Notes: generated by a model not told the origin, from the sequence alone. A stretch of DNA of 18,349 nt from Firmicutes bacterium UBA911 (GCA_002294005.1 DBEH01000037.1:1-18349), one strand, 5' to 3'. Counted from the stretch's first letter, positions 6,111 to 14,261 are shown. Made by a program: numbers and translations.

Positions 6111-8078
6111 ATGTTGTCTGGCGAGAGTTTGGTCGCCGTTCTGGTCCTGCTGCCGGTGGCAACAGCCGCCGCCAGCCTGGCGATCAAGGATGAGCGGTGG
6201 CGGTGGCTTCTGATTATCCTGCCATCGGGCGTCTTGATCGCCGCCTCCCTGCTGCTCCTGGCTCAGGTCCTCGAAAACGGACCTCTGACCTTCACCCCCT
6301 CCGGACCCTGGGACTCACTGATCCTGATCGTAGAGCTTGTGTTGCTGGCGTACTTCGTTTATGTCGGCGTGGCGCGCAGACACCTTCTGGTGTTGGGACT
6401 GGGGGCGACGCAGCTCGTGCTGTTCGCTCTTTTCAAGTTCGCCTGGCTGCCGTCGGGGTTCAAGGTTCAGCCGGCCTTCCACATCGACCTGCTGGCTGTG
6501 ATCATGTGCCTGGTGATCTCGGTGATCGGCAGCCTGATCGTAATGTACGCCCTCAACTACATGCAGAGCCACGAGCGGCACCTGAAGCTCGGGGCCACAC
6601 GGCAGCACGTTTTCTTCTTCTACCTGGTCGGTTTTTTGGGCGCGATGAACGGGGTGGTCTTCGCCAACAGCCTCTTGTGGTTCCTCCTTTTCTGGGGACT
6701 GACCACGCTTTGCTGCTACCACTTGATCCGGCACGATCTTACCGACGAGGCGGAACAGTCGGGCCTGCGCGCGCTCTGGATGAACCTGGTGGGCGGTCTG
6801 GCCCTGGTGACCGGAATGAGCCTCGCGTACCAGGCGTCTGGGTCGCTCTCGCTGCTCGATTTGACCGGGTTCGGCACCGTGGCCCCGGTCATGCTCCTGC
6901 CGCTCGCCCTGTTTTGCTTCGCCGGTTTCACGAAGGCGGCCCAGGTCCCCTTCCAGGGCTGGCTCCTGGGGGCGATGGTGGCGCCTACTCCGGTCTCCGC
7001 GCTGCTGCACTCCAGCACTATGGTCAAGGCCGGGGTCTACCTGGTGCTCCGCTTGGCGCCGGGCTACGAGGGAACGTACCTCTCGGCCGGCATCGCCGTG
7101 TTCGGCGCGTTTGTCTTTATGATCACTTCGGTCCTGGCCATCAGCCAGAACGTCTCCAAGCGGGTGTTGGCCTATTCGACCATCTCCAGCCTGGGGCTGA
7201 TCATCTGTTGCGCCGGAATCAATACCGGCTTGGCCATCGCCGCGGCGATCGCCCTGATCATCTACCACGCCGTCGTCAAGGGCGTCCTGTTCCTGGCGGT
7301 CGGGATTATGGAACAGAGCATCCACAGCCGGGATATCGAGGATATGGAGGGATTGGTCACCCGGTTGCCGGCCTTGGCCGGGATGGCGATCATCGGAATG
7401 GTCGTGATGCTGTTCGTGCCCTTCGGGGTGCTGTTCGCCAAGTGGGCCGGCCTCCAGGCCGCGGCCGCCGCACCTACCGTTTGGTTCTCACTGGTGGTGA
7501 CCTTCCTGGTCGTCGGCAGCGCGGCCGGGATAGTCTTCTGGGTTCGCTGGATCGGCCGGCTGATGAGCCACACGGCCGCTGGGGCGGGGGCTCCGGAGGC
7601 CGCACCGCCGGAGGCCGAACCGCGGGGGTCCCTTTCCTACCTGGTGGTGGCCGTTCTGTTGGCGGGCGGCGTAGTCTTAAGCGTCCTGGCGGCGCCTCTG
7701 GTGTCCTACCTTATTAGTCCGGCCGGAGCGGCGATGGGTTATAATCCGGCCTTGGATACGGCGGGGTGGCACCTGAAAACGCCTTTCGGCTTCTTTACCC
7801 CGTGGGTGCTCTTTGTCGTGATCGGAGCGGCGCTCCTTCTGCCGACGCTGCTGGTCCGGGTGCGAACCGAGGATATCCGTCCGGTCTACCTGTGCGGGGA
7901 GCACCGGGCATCCACCGCCGGCGGACCGGTATTCACGTCGCTGGGCGACCAGGCGGTGCCCCTCGTGACCGGAGGGTTTTACTGGAGCCGGGCGTTCGGG
8001 GAGCGGAGCCTTAACGTATGGGTGAACGGAGCCGGAATCGCGCTCCTGGCCGCCCTCTTTGTGGGGGTGATCGTGTGA
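6111..8078 (+). CDS. echA: Ech hydrogenase subunit A, NuoL-like antiporter subunit
   Basis: A 655-residue integral membrane protein with about 16 hydrophobic segments, homologous to NuoL/HyfB/Mrp antiporter subunits, which couple H2/ferredoxin chemistry to ion translocation. The conserved core is clear: FTKAAQVPFQGWL carries the TM7 Lys (K275), then APTPVSALLHSSTMVKAGVYL (H300, K306), KRVLAYSTISSLG, and the His/Lys pair in YHAVVKG (H386, K390). K444 matches the TM12 Lys. The TM5 segment reads LLFWGLTTLCCY, with Gly196 where complex I NuoL and, from memory, most Ech-type proteins have Glu (the WE of NuoL E144). The C-terminus has the Ech-like YLCGE block and lacks the long lateral helix of NuoL. 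It is the first gene of echABCDEF and overlaps echB. Confidence 0.92.
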   Translation: MLSGESLVAVLVLLPVATAAASLAIKDERWRWLLIILPSGVLIAASLLLLAQVLENGPLTFTPSGPWDSLILIVELVLLAYFVYVGVARRHLLVLGLGATQLVLFALFKFAWLPSGFKVQPAFHIDLLAVIMCLVISVIGSLIVMYALNYMQSHERHLKLGATRQHVFFFYLVGFLGAMNGVVFANSLLWFLLFWGLTTLCCYHLIRHDLTDEAEQSGLRALWMNLVGGLALVTGMSLAYQASGSLSLLDLTGFGTVAPVMLLPLALFCFAGFTKAAQVPFQGWLLGAMVAPTPVSALLHSSTMVKAGVYLVLRLAPGYEGTYLSAGIAVFGAFVFMITSVLAISQNVSKRVLAYSTISSLGLIICCAGINTGLAIAAAIALIIYHAVVKGVLFLAVGIMEQSIHSRDIEDMEGLVTRLPALAGMAIIGMVVMLFVPFGVLFAKWAGLQAAAAAPTVWFSLVVTFLVVGSAAGIVFWVRWIGRLMSHTAAGAGAPEAAPPEAEPRGSLSYLVVAVLLAGGVVLSVLAAPLVSYLISPAGAAMGYNPALDTAGWHLKTPFGFFTPWVLFVVIGAALLLPTLLVRVRTEDIRPVYLCGEHRASTAGGPVFTSLGDQAVPLVTGGFYWSRAFGERSLNVWVNGAGIALLAALFVGVIV

Positions 8079-8947
8079 GCCTGACCGAACTGTTGATCGG
8101 CCTAGCCGCCCTGGTGCTGGCCCCCTTCGTGGGGGGTTTCCTGCGCGGGGTCGACCGGAGGGTCACCGCCCGAATGCAGGGCCGGATCGGTCCACCGGTA
8201 CGGCAGCCGTTTTACGATTTCCTGAAGCTCTGGGCCAAGGCGCTCTCCTTGCCCAACAAGGCGTCGCTGGTGTGGGCCTGGGCCTATCTTCTGCTGACCA
8301 TGGTGACCGTCTTCATGCTGTTTGCCGGCCAGGACTTGTTGATCATCTTCTTCGTGCTGGCCTTCGCGGCGGCCTGCTTGGCCTTCGGGGCCTACAGCGT
8401 CCGTTCGCCGTACGCGCACATCGGAGCGCACCGGGAACTGCTGCAGATACTGTCCTACGAACCGATCCTGCTGCTGACGGTCGTGGCCATCTTTCTTCAG
8501 ACCGGCACCTTCATGGTTTCGGGGGTGCTGGAGCACGGCCAACCGCTCCTGTTGACACTGCCGCTGGCGTTTGTGGCCGTTTTGGTGGCCCTGGGCATCA
8601 AACTCCGCAAGTCGCCGTTCGATATCTCGGCCTCGGAGCACGCTCACCAGGAACTGGTACGCGGCGTGTACACCGAATATTCGGGCCGCACCCTGGCCCT
8701 TATTGAACTGGCCCACTGGTACCAACTGGTCCTGATCCTGGCGTTTGTGGCCCTCTTCTGGGCCCAGCCGCTTTGGGCGGGGGTGCTCCTGGCGCTGGGC
8801 GCCTATTTCCTGGAGTTCGTGGTCGACAACGTCACCGCCCGCCTGCGCTGGACCTGGATGTTGTCCATCAGTTGGGGCAAGGGAGTCGGGCTGGTCCTGC
8901 TGAATATCGTCCTCATCCAGTTCGTGTTCAGCAGCGCAAGGGTGTAG
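8075..8947 (+). CDS. echB: Ech hydrogenase subunit B, NuoH-like membrane subunit
   Basis: A 290-residue polytopic membrane protein that anchors the hydrogenase module to the ion-pumping arm, as NuoH does in complex I. The family signature RRVTARMQGRIGPPVRQPFYD occurs near residues 25-45. Further conserved acidic and loop segments are HRELLQILSYEP and SPFDISASEHAHQELV, followed by TEYSGRTLALIELAHW. The start is taken as GTG at 8075, which overlaps the echA stop (GTGA), with GGGGTGAT just upstream; the reading frame is open further 5' but that stretch lies inside echA and looks like echA in another frame. Confidence 0.9.
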   Translation: MSLTELLIGLAALVLAPFVGGFLRGVDRRVTARMQGRIGPPVRQPFYDFLKLWAKALSLPNKASLVWAWAYLLLTMVTVFMLFAGQDLLIIFFVLAFAAACLAFGAYSVRSPYAHIGAHRELLQILSYEPILLLTVVAIFLQTGTFMVSGVLEHGQPLLLTLPLAFVAVLVALGIKLRKSPFDISASEHAHQELVRGVYTEYSGRTLALIELAHWYQLVLILAFVALFWAQPLWAGVLLALGAYFLEFVVDNVTARLRWTWMLSISWGKGVGLVLLNIVLIQFVFSSARV

Positions 8948-8968
8948 CACAAGGAGGAGTAGGGAGCG

Positions 8969-9394
8969 GTGGGATTAATCAGCAAGGCCCGCGTGAAGTC
9001 ACCCTGGATCGTCCACTACTGTTGCAGCAGTTGCAACGGCTGCGACATCGAGATTCTGGCCTGCCTGACGCCGTACTACGACGTCGAGCGATTCGGCATA
9101 TTAAACATCGGCAACCCCAAACACGCCGACCTTTTGGTGGTGACCGGCCCGGCGAACCGGCGCGGCTCCAGGGTGCTGAAGAATCTCTACGAACAGATGC
9201 CCGACCCGAAACTGGTCATGGCCGTCGGGGCGTGTGCGGCCACCGGGGGCGTGTTCCACAACTGCTACAACATCCTGGGCGGCGTCGACCAGGCGATCCC
9301 GGTGGACGTCTACGTTCCCGGGTGTGCGGCCCGGCCCGAGGCCATCATCGACGGCGTGGTGCTGGCGCTGGATAAGCTTAGTAAAATCAAGTAG
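8969..9394 (+). CDS. echC: Ech hydrogenase subunit C, small [4Fe-4S] subunit (NuoB-like)
   Basis: A 141-residue small subunit that carries the proximal [4Fe-4S] cluster next to the NiFe site. Cysteines C22 and C25 (SSCNGCDIEIL), C89 (AVGACAATGG) and C119 (PGCAARPEAI) match the NuoB / hydrogenase small-subunit ligands. The length is that of the Ech family; no medial or distal cluster domain is present. The start is GTG at 8969, preceded by AAGGAGG (8951-8957) and AGGGAG (8961-8966). It follows echB by 21 bases and precedes echD by 3. Confidence 0.92.
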   Translation: MGLISKARVKSPWIVHYCCSSCNGCDIEILACLTPYYDVERFGILNIGNPKHADLLVVTGPANRRGSRVLKNLYEQMPDPKLVMAVGACAATGGVFHNCYNILGGVDQAIPVDVYVPGCAARPEAIIDGVVLALDKLSKIK

Positions 9395-9397
9395 GCG

Positions 9398-9775
9398 GTG
9401 GTGAAGTCGGTTATGGAGACGATCTCGGTGGGCAAGGGCGACCTCGGCCTCGCGGTGCAACGGTTGCTCGACAATAACAGCCGTCTGGTCACGGCGGTCT
9501 GCCTGGACCAGGAAGAGCACTTTGTCGTAAAATATTTCTTTCATAAGGAACCGGAGCTCGTGTGCCTCGCGGTAAAGGTCGGGAAGGACGAGGAACTCCC
9601 CGGCATTTCCGGACTGCACCTGAACGCGGCGCTGATCGAGAACGAGATGAAGGAGTTCTTCGGGATCAATATCACCGGCATCGCCCTGGATTTCGGAGGC
9701 CGGCTGCTCCTGTCGGAGGAGAGCCCCCGGGCACCGCTATTGAAGAAACGACCCGAGACCCAGACGGAGGGATAG
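9398..9775 (+). CDS. echD: Ech hydrogenase subunit D, NuoC-like
   Basis: A 125-residue soluble subunit related to the NuoC / 30-kDa subunit of complex I, the usual fourth gene of ech operons. The C-terminal half has the typical ENEMKEFFGI motif and the following GRLLLSEES. It has no metal-binding cysteine pattern. The start is uncertain: GTG at 9398 comes 3 bases after echC, but ATG at 9413 has a better ribosome site, GGTGGTGA at 9397-9404. The stop lies 8 bases before echE. Confidence 0.85.
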   Translation: MVKSVMETISVGKGDLGLAVQRLLDNNSRLVTAVCLDQEEHFVVKYFFHKEPELVCLAVKVGKDEELPGISGLHLNAALIENEMKEFFGINITGIALDFGGRLLLSEESPRAPLLKKRPETQTEG

Positions 9776-9783
9776 ACTGACCT

Positions 9784-10860
9784 ATGCCGAGGATGACGTT
9801 TCCGTTCGGCCCGCAGCACCCCGTACTTCCGGAAGCGATTCAGCTGAAGCTGACCGTGGAGGATGAAAGGGTCGTCGAGGTGTTGCCGGCGATCGGCTAT
9901 ATGCACCGGGGCATCGAAAAAGCGGCCGAAAAGAATCCATACCTTAACAACGTGTTTTTGTGCGAGCGGATCTGCGGGATTTGCAGCTTCATTCACGGGA
10001 TGGCCTACTGCCAGACGATCGAGGAGATTATGAAGGTGGAGGTGCCGCCCCGGGCCGAGTACCTGCGGGTGATTTGGAGCGAGCTTTCACGCCTGCACAG
10101 CCACCTGCTGTGGCTCGGGCTCCTGGCCGACTCCTTCGGCTTTGAGAGCCTGTTTATGCAGTGCTGGCGGGTCCGCGAGATCGTGCTCGACGTGCTGGAG
10201 ATGACCACCGGACAGCGGGTGATCCAGTCGACCTGCGTGATCGGGGGAGTAAGGCGCGACATCGACGCCGAGCAGGCCGCCCGGATGCGGGAGATGTTGA
10301 AAACCCTAAAGCCCCAGATTGACGCCGTGATTCCGGTCTTTAAGCACGACTACACCATCAAGTCCCGCACGGTGGGCAGGGGCGTGCTGCCCAAGGACCA
10401 GGCTTGGAAGCTGGGCGCGGTCGGACCGACCCTGCGCGGCAGCGGCGGTGCCTGGGACGCCCGCATGACCGGTTACGCGGCGTACGACGAACTGGGGTTC
10501 GAGCCGATGGTGGAGACGGACGGCGACAGCTACGCCCGGACCCTGGTGCGGGTTCGGGAGACATATCAGGCTTATGAACTGGTGTTGAAGGCGCTGGACC
10601 GGTTGCCGGAAGGCGAGACCAAGGTCAAAGTGAAGGGTTTTCCGAACGGCGAGGCCGCGATCCGCGTCGAACAGCCACGCGGGGAGCTTTTCTACTACGC
10701 TCTGGGCGACGGGACCTCCCACCTGGAGCGGCTGAAGGTGCGCACGCCGACGTTCGTCAATATCCCGGCGCTATTGACCATGCTGCCGGGCTGTGAGATC
10801 GCCGATGTTCCGGTGATTGTGCTTTCGATCGACCCGTGTATGTCCTGTACCGAAAGGTAA
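9784..10860 (+). CDS. echE: Ech hydrogenase subunit E, [NiFe] large catalytic subunit
   Basis: The catalytic subunit (358 residues), related to NuoD and to CooH/HycE. The first Ni-Fe ligand motif is RICGICSFIH (C64 and C67) and the second is DPCMSC near the C-terminus (C352 and C355). The other conserved block is IGYMHRGIEK at the N-terminus. The protein ends three residues after the last ligand (TER, then TAA), so there is no C-terminal extension for a maturation protease to remove, as I recall for CooH and some Ech enzymes. GGAGGGA at 9767-9773 is the ribosome site. No hyp maturation genes are in the window. Confidence 0.95.
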   Translation: MPRMTFPFGPQHPVLPEAIQLKLTVEDERVVEVLPAIGYMHRGIEKAAEKNPYLNNVFLCERICGICSFIHGMAYCQTIEEIMKVEVPPRAEYLRVIWSELSRLHSHLLWLGLLADSFGFESLFMQCWRVREIVLDVLEMTTGQRVIQSTCVIGGVRRDIDAEQAARMREMLKTLKPQIDAVIPVFKHDYTIKSRTVGRGVLPKDQAWKLGAVGPTLRGSGGAWDARMTGYAAYDELGFEPMVETDGDSYARTLVRVRETYQAYELVLKALDRLPEGETKVKVKGFPNGEAAIRVEQPRGELFYYALGDGTSHLERLKVRTPTFVNIPALLTMLPGCEIADVPVIVLSIDPCMSCTER

Positions 10861-10909
10861 GCAGCCGGCGGTGATGAGCCGCCCCATAGCAAAGCGGGGG
10901 TGTGTGGAA

Positions 10910-11290
10910 ATGCCCTGGATGATCCCCAACATCGCGAAAAACCTGACCGGTGCACCGGCCACCCGCAAGTACCCGTTTGAAAAGCGGCCGTACTTCCCGG
11001 GCGCGCGGGGCAGACTGGAGGTTGATTTTCTCACCTGCACCTTTTGCGGCCTGTGCGAGCGGGTGTGTCCCGCGCAGGCCATCAAGAAGATCGGGGACAA
11101 AAAGGACCCCGACGTGACGATGCTGTACAAACCCTTCGCTTGCATCTACTGCGCCCGTTGCGCCGAGGTATGCAAGTTTGGGTCCATAAAGATATTCGAG
11201 GAACACACCGCGCCGGCCGATCGGAAGCTGACGCTGGGGCGGGAGGGAGAGCCGGTGGACGAGGAATTTTTGCTGAACAACGGCTTTTGA
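10910..11290 (+). CDS. echF: Ech hydrogenase subunit F, 2x[4Fe-4S] ferredoxin-like (NuoI-like)
   Basis: A 126-residue subunit that passes electrons between soluble ferredoxin and EchC. Two motifs for [4Fe-4S] clusters are complete: CTFCGLCERVCP and CIYCARCAEVCK. The start is set at ATG 10910, because the family N-terminus (IPNIAKNL, then PATRKYPFEKR, FPGARG) begins there, with GCGGGGGTG 9 bases or so upstream. An ATG at 10874 would add 12 residues that do not look conserved. It is the last gene of the ech operon and is followed by an intrinsic terminator. Confidence 0.9.
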   Translation: MPWMIPNIAKNLTGAPATRKYPFEKRPYFPGARGRLEVDFLTCTFCGLCERVCPAQAIKKIGDKKDPDVTMLYKPFACIYCARCAEVCKFGSIKIFEEHTAPADRKLTLGREGEPVDEEFLLNNGF

Positions 11291-11316
11291 CCAGGTGGCG
11301 TAACCTGGCTGCCGAG

Positions 11317-11339
11317 AAGGGCCGGTTGCGGCCCTTTTT
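11317..11339 (+). terminator. Intrinsic terminator after the ech operon
   Basis: An 8-base stem AAGGGCCG / CGGCCCTT with loop GTTG ends in five T residues. A second small hairpin, CCAGGT / ACCTGG, sits at 11291-11308 directly after the echF stop. Confidence 0.85.
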
Positions 11340-11430
11340 CCCGTGTTGGCGGCCGGGCAGGAATTCGGCCTGACGGGACCGAATACTCCTTTCAGGCAAG
11401 AACCAGGTCTGCAGTGGAGGAGACGAGGAC

Positions 11431-12024
11431 ATGTGCGTAAAAAGTCCCTGGGAAAAGGCCCTTGAGTTTCACGGGCACGTTTGTCCAGGATTGGTGATCG
11501 GCTTCCGGGCCGCCGAGGCCGGCTTGCGGGAGTTGGGCCTTGACCCGGCGGGCGCCCCGGGTGCGGACCTTGTTTGTGTGGTCGAGAACCGGGCCTGCGC
11601 CGCGGACGCCGTCCAAGCCGTGACCGGTTGTACCCTGGGCAAGGCCAACCTGGTGGTCGCCGACCACGGGAAGCACGTGTACACTTTTGGGCGGCGCGAG
11701 GCTGGAGGGGAGGCGGTTCGGGTGTCCCTGACTGCACCCGTCCCGGGGCTGGAGGAATTACACGCCCTGCAGGGAAAGGCTTTCAACGAGCCCGGCGAGG
11801 AAAACCGCCGGGCCTTCGCCCGGAAGCGCGAGGAGATCTCGGACCGCCTGATGGAAATGCCGGAGAGTGAACTCTTTCAAGTCCGCAGGGTGAGGATGGA
11901 AACCCCGGTCCGGCAGCGGGTGAAGTGCCTGGCGATGTGCGGCCGGTGCGGGGAATACGTTTTCGAGGACCGGACGGCCGATCAAGGCGGGCGCGTATTG
12001 TGCCCGCCCTGTGCCGCCGGATAG
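11431..12024 (+). CDS. FmdE-family protein with C-terminal zinc ribbon
   Basis: A 197-residue cytoplasmic protein of the FmdE family, named after formylmethanofuran dehydrogenase subunit E. The FmdE core shows FHGHVCPGL (residues 13-21, with H14, H16 and C18), VVENRACAADAVQAVTGCTLGK (C56, C67) and ADHGKHVYTF. A C-terminal zinc ribbon has CGRC (170-173) and CPPC (191-194). In bacteria without formylmethanofuran the function is not settled; metal binding linked to molybdo- or tungstoenzymes is a common guess. It starts 92 bases after the ech terminator, so it is probably transcribed separately, and it ends 12 bases before the next gene. Confidence 0.85.
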   Translation: MCVKSPWEKALEFHGHVCPGLVIGFRAAEAGLRELGLDPAGAPGADLVCVVENRACAADAVQAVTGCTLGKANLVVADHGKHVYTFGRREAGGEAVRVSLTAPVPGLEELHALQGKAFNEPGEENRRAFARKREEISDRLMEMPESELFQVRRVRMETPVRQRVKCLAMCGRCGEYVFEDRTADQGGRVLCPPCAAG

Positions 12025-12036
12025 AGGGGGAAAGGG

Positions 12037-12876
12037 ATGGCCGCGAGGGGAGGCCGCAAAAAGAAGGGCGGCAGAGCCGCCGGCCCCGGCCGCGGAAGCG
12101 GCGCGGGGGAAGCCGCGGGCGGCGGCAAAGACCAGAAAGGCCATCAGGCGAAGGGGACTGTCAAGGGGACTGTCCCCCCGGGGGCCAAGGAGGGCATCCC
12201 TCCCATGGGCACGGCAGCCCGGATTGTGGGGATGCTCGTCAGCCCGGTCCGCACCCTGGAGGACATCATCCGCCGGCCGCGCGCGCTGACGGCGGCGTCA
12301 CTGCTTATAGCCACCAACGTGCTTTTTGTGCTGCTGATCTGGGACAAGATACACGCGCACTCCCACTGGCTGGTGGAACACGCCCCACCGCCGGGGGTAC
12401 CCGCGGAGGAACTAGCCCGCTTCGCCGCCCTAGCACCGGGTGTGGCGGCGACGAACGCCCTGCTCGGCCCTGTCATCACCTGGTTCATGATCGTCCTGCT
12501 TTTTCGGATTATAGCGAGCGGCGCGGGGCGTGCGGTTACGTTCGGCTTGTTGTTCAACCTGGTTGTTTTCGGAATGGTGCCGTACATGCTGGGACTCTAT
12601 CTGGATTCAGTGGTGCGGTTTTTCGCCGACCCCCAGCGCGCCAACTATCTGCAGCTGAGCATCAGCGCGGCCTATCTCGTGCCCGGAGGCGTGGACGCCA
12701 GATGGTTCCCGTTGCTTAACGCACTAAACCCGTTCACGATCTGGGGGTTGGCCCTGGCCTCCATCGGCGGCGCCAAGCTCCTGGACGTCAGGGTCGCGCG
12801 GGTGGCGGTGCCCTTACTGGGGTTATGGTTCCTGCTGGCCCTCCTCCGGAGCTTCAGCCCGGCTGCCGTCGGCTAA
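12037..12876 (+). CDS. Yip1-like multi-pass membrane protein
   Basis: A 279-residue protein with about five hydrophobic segments between residues 87 and 272, resembling the Yip1 family in bacteria (the opening LVSPVRTLEDIIRRP is typical). GAGGGGG at 12024-12030 is 6 bases before the ATG. Residues 1-56 are low-complexity, rich in Gly, Lys, Arg and Ala, and unlike the rest. They include AKGTVKGTVPPG, encoded by two copies of a dispersed palindromic repeat (12151-12178). An internal ATG at 12205 (MGTAARIV) would start exactly at the conserved part, so the N-terminal tail may be a late addition or mis-start. The role is unknown; it is probably cotranscribed with the FmdE gene. Confidence 0.75.
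   Translation: MAARGGRKKKGGRAAGPGRGSGAGEAAGGGKDQKGHQAKGTVKGTVPPGAKEGIPPMGTAARIVGMLVSPVRTLEDIIRRPRALTAASLLIATNVLFVLLIWDKIHAHSHWLVEHAPPPGVPAEELARFAALAPGVAATNALLGPVITWFMIVLLFRIIASGAGRAVTFGLLFNLVVFGMVPYMLGLYLDSVVRFFADPQRANYLQLSISAAYLVPGGVDARWFPLLNALNPFTIWGLALASIGGAKLLDVRVARVAVPLLGLWFLLALLRSFSPAAVG
12151..12178 (+). repeat. Dispersed AAGGGGACTGTC(CCC) repeats inside a coding region
   Basis: One partial unit (AAGGGGACTGTC, 12151-12162) and one full unit (AAGGGGACTGTCCCCC, 12163-12178) lie in tandem in frame within the Yip1-like gene. The same near-palindrome GGGGACTGTCCCC recurs at 14290-14329. Confidence 0.85.
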
Positions 12877-12879
12877 GAG

Positions 12880-12893
12880 AGTGTTGCAAAACT
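12880..12893. promoter_or_regulatory. TTGCAA-centred imperfect palindrome
   Basis: AGTGTTGCAAAACT is palindromic at 12 of 14 positions and lies 4 bases after the Yip1-like stop codon. It could be an operator for the downstream gene or a remnant of an insertion-sequence end. It is weak evidence on its own. Confidence 0.2.
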
Positions 12894-12941
12894 AAAGAGG
12901 GGTCTCCTGGGAGCGCAGCAAGAACCGAACGCGGGAAGGAG

Positions 12942-12962
12942 CAGGGCGCGGGGCGCCCTGTT
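12942..12962 (+). terminator. Possible weak terminator hairpin
   Basis: A perfect stem CAGGGCGC / GCGCCCTG with loop GGG is followed by only three T. It lies between the Yip1-like gene and the glycosyltransferase gene. The short T-tract makes termination uncertain. Confidence 0.35.
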
Positions 12963-13055
12963 TGCGCCTGGCGGGTGTATTTTGGGGCGTGTGGAGAAAG
13001 GATTGAAGAACGGAAAGGCTTGGAACACGATCAGGGCGAAGCGGGGAATCCATAA

Positions 13056-14225
13056 ATGAGAGTGGCCGTGTTTACCGACAGCTACCGCCCCTACACCAGC
13101 GGGGTGGTGCGCTCCATAGAAACGTTCAGCGAGGAATTGCTCGCCCTGGGCCATCAGGTCTATATTTTCGCGCCTCGATACGGACAGGTGCACGCCCGGG
13201 AGGAGTCCGTTTTCCGCTTCTACTCCGTACCATCTCCGACCAACCCCGGCTATAACATCGCGATTCCGATCTCCCTGCGCCTCAAGGGCACCCTGAAACA
13301 GCTCAAGGTGGACATCATTCACGTGCATTCACCATTCATGCTCGGCCGGCTGGGGGCCCGGTGCGCGCGGGACCTTGGGCTGCCCCTTGTATTCACCTAC
13401 CACACCCTGTACGACCAGTACGCGCACTACTTCCCGGTGGCCCGCAACCTAACGCGGAAGATGACCCAGAAACTGTCGACACAGTTTTCCAACCGGTGCG
13501 ACATGGTCCTGGTACCCACTTGGGTGATCGGCGAATATATCCGCGGCCTTGGGGTGCGGGTGCCCGTAACCAAGCTTCCCACCGGAATCAAGATCGAGGA
13601 TTTTCGGCAGGGTGACCCGCGCTGGCTCAGGGAGCGGTACGGGATCGCGGCGGAAGAGAAAGTGCTCCTGTTTGTCGGTCGGCTGGGACAGGAAAAGAAC
13701 ATCGACTTTCTCCTGCGCGCCTACCGGCAGGTCCTGGACGGCCCCCGCAAAACCCCGGTCCGCCTGGTGCTGGTCGGCGGCGGTCCGGAGACCGGAAACC
13801 TGAAACTTCTGGCACGGGCGCTTGGTATCGGTGAGCGCACGGTGTTCACCGGCCCTCTGGCCGGCCGGGACGTGATAAACTGTTATGCCGGGGCCGACCT
13901 GTTCGTGTTTGCGTCCGTGACCGAAACACAGGGGCTGGTGATCGGCGAGGCCAAGGCCGCCGGGGTACCGGCCGTGGCGGTGGACGCGTTCGGCGTGGCC
14001 GAGATGGTCAGCCACGGCGAGGACGGGTTCCTGACCGGCTTGTCCGAGGAGGCCTTCGCTGAAAAAATCCTGCTGCTGCTCAGCGATGATGAGCTGCACC
14101 GGAGAATGGCCGCTGCCGCCCGGCAAAACGCCCGCGAACTATCCGCCGGAGTGCTGGCGGACCAGCTGGAAAGCCTGTACCGGCGCCTGATCGAACACCC
14201 GCCGTATTTATCACGGGTACGCTAG
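13056..14225 (+). CDS. GT4-family glycosyltransferase, glycolipid-synthase-like
   Basis: A 389-residue retaining glycosyltransferase with the GT-B fold. The N-terminal acceptor domain opens with FTDSYRPYTSGVVRSIETF, where the Gly-rich loop is typical of diacylglycerol and phosphatidylinositol glycosyltransferases. IIHVHSPF and FTYHTLYDQYAHYFP follow. The C-terminal donor domain has FVGRLGQEKNI (206-216), LVGGGPE, and the E-x7-E pattern E290 to E298 in TETQGLVIGEAKAAGVP, then FGVAEMVSHGEDG. The closest family by pattern is the 1,2-diacylglycerol 3-glucosyltransferase group, so glycolipid synthesis at the membrane is likely. The substrate is inferred. The ribosome site is weak (AGCGGGGA). It converges with degV. 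Confidence 0.85.
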   Translation: MRVAVFTDSYRPYTSGVVRSIETFSEELLALGHQVYIFAPRYGQVHAREESVFRFYSVPSPTNPGYNIAIPISLRLKGTLKQLKVDIIHVHSPFMLGRLGARCARDLGLPLVFTYHTLYDQYAHYFPVARNLTRKMTQKLSTQFSNRCDMVLVPTWVIGEYIRGLGVRVPVTKLPTGIKIEDFRQGDPRWLRERYGIAAEEKVLLFVGRLGQEKNIDFLLRAYRQVLDGPRKTPVRLVLVGGGPETGNLKLLARALGIGERTVFTGPLAGRDVINCYAGADLFVFASVTETQGLVIGEAKAAGVPAVAVDAFGVAEMVSHGEDGFLTGLSEEAFAEKILLLLSDDELHRRMAAAARQNARELSAGVLADQLESLYRRLIEHPPYLSRVR

Positions 14226-14226
14226 A

Positions 14227-14261
14227 TTAGAATTCAGAATTCAGAAGCCAGAATTCAGAAT
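14227..14261 (-). repeat. Five tandem ATTCTGN-type heptamers, minus strand
   Basis: Read on the minus strand the units are ATTCTGA, ATTCTGG, CTTCTGA, ATTCTGA and ATTCTAA. They begin 1 base after the glycosyltransferase stop codon. Over 28 bases this copy matches 73-100 on the plus strand at 26 positions. Confidence 0.8.

Noticed and set aside
6197..7717. Open frame of 506 codons inside echA in another frame
   Set aside because: echA has clear membrane-protein homology in its own frame; the overlapping product is Arg/Gly-rich without known motifs.
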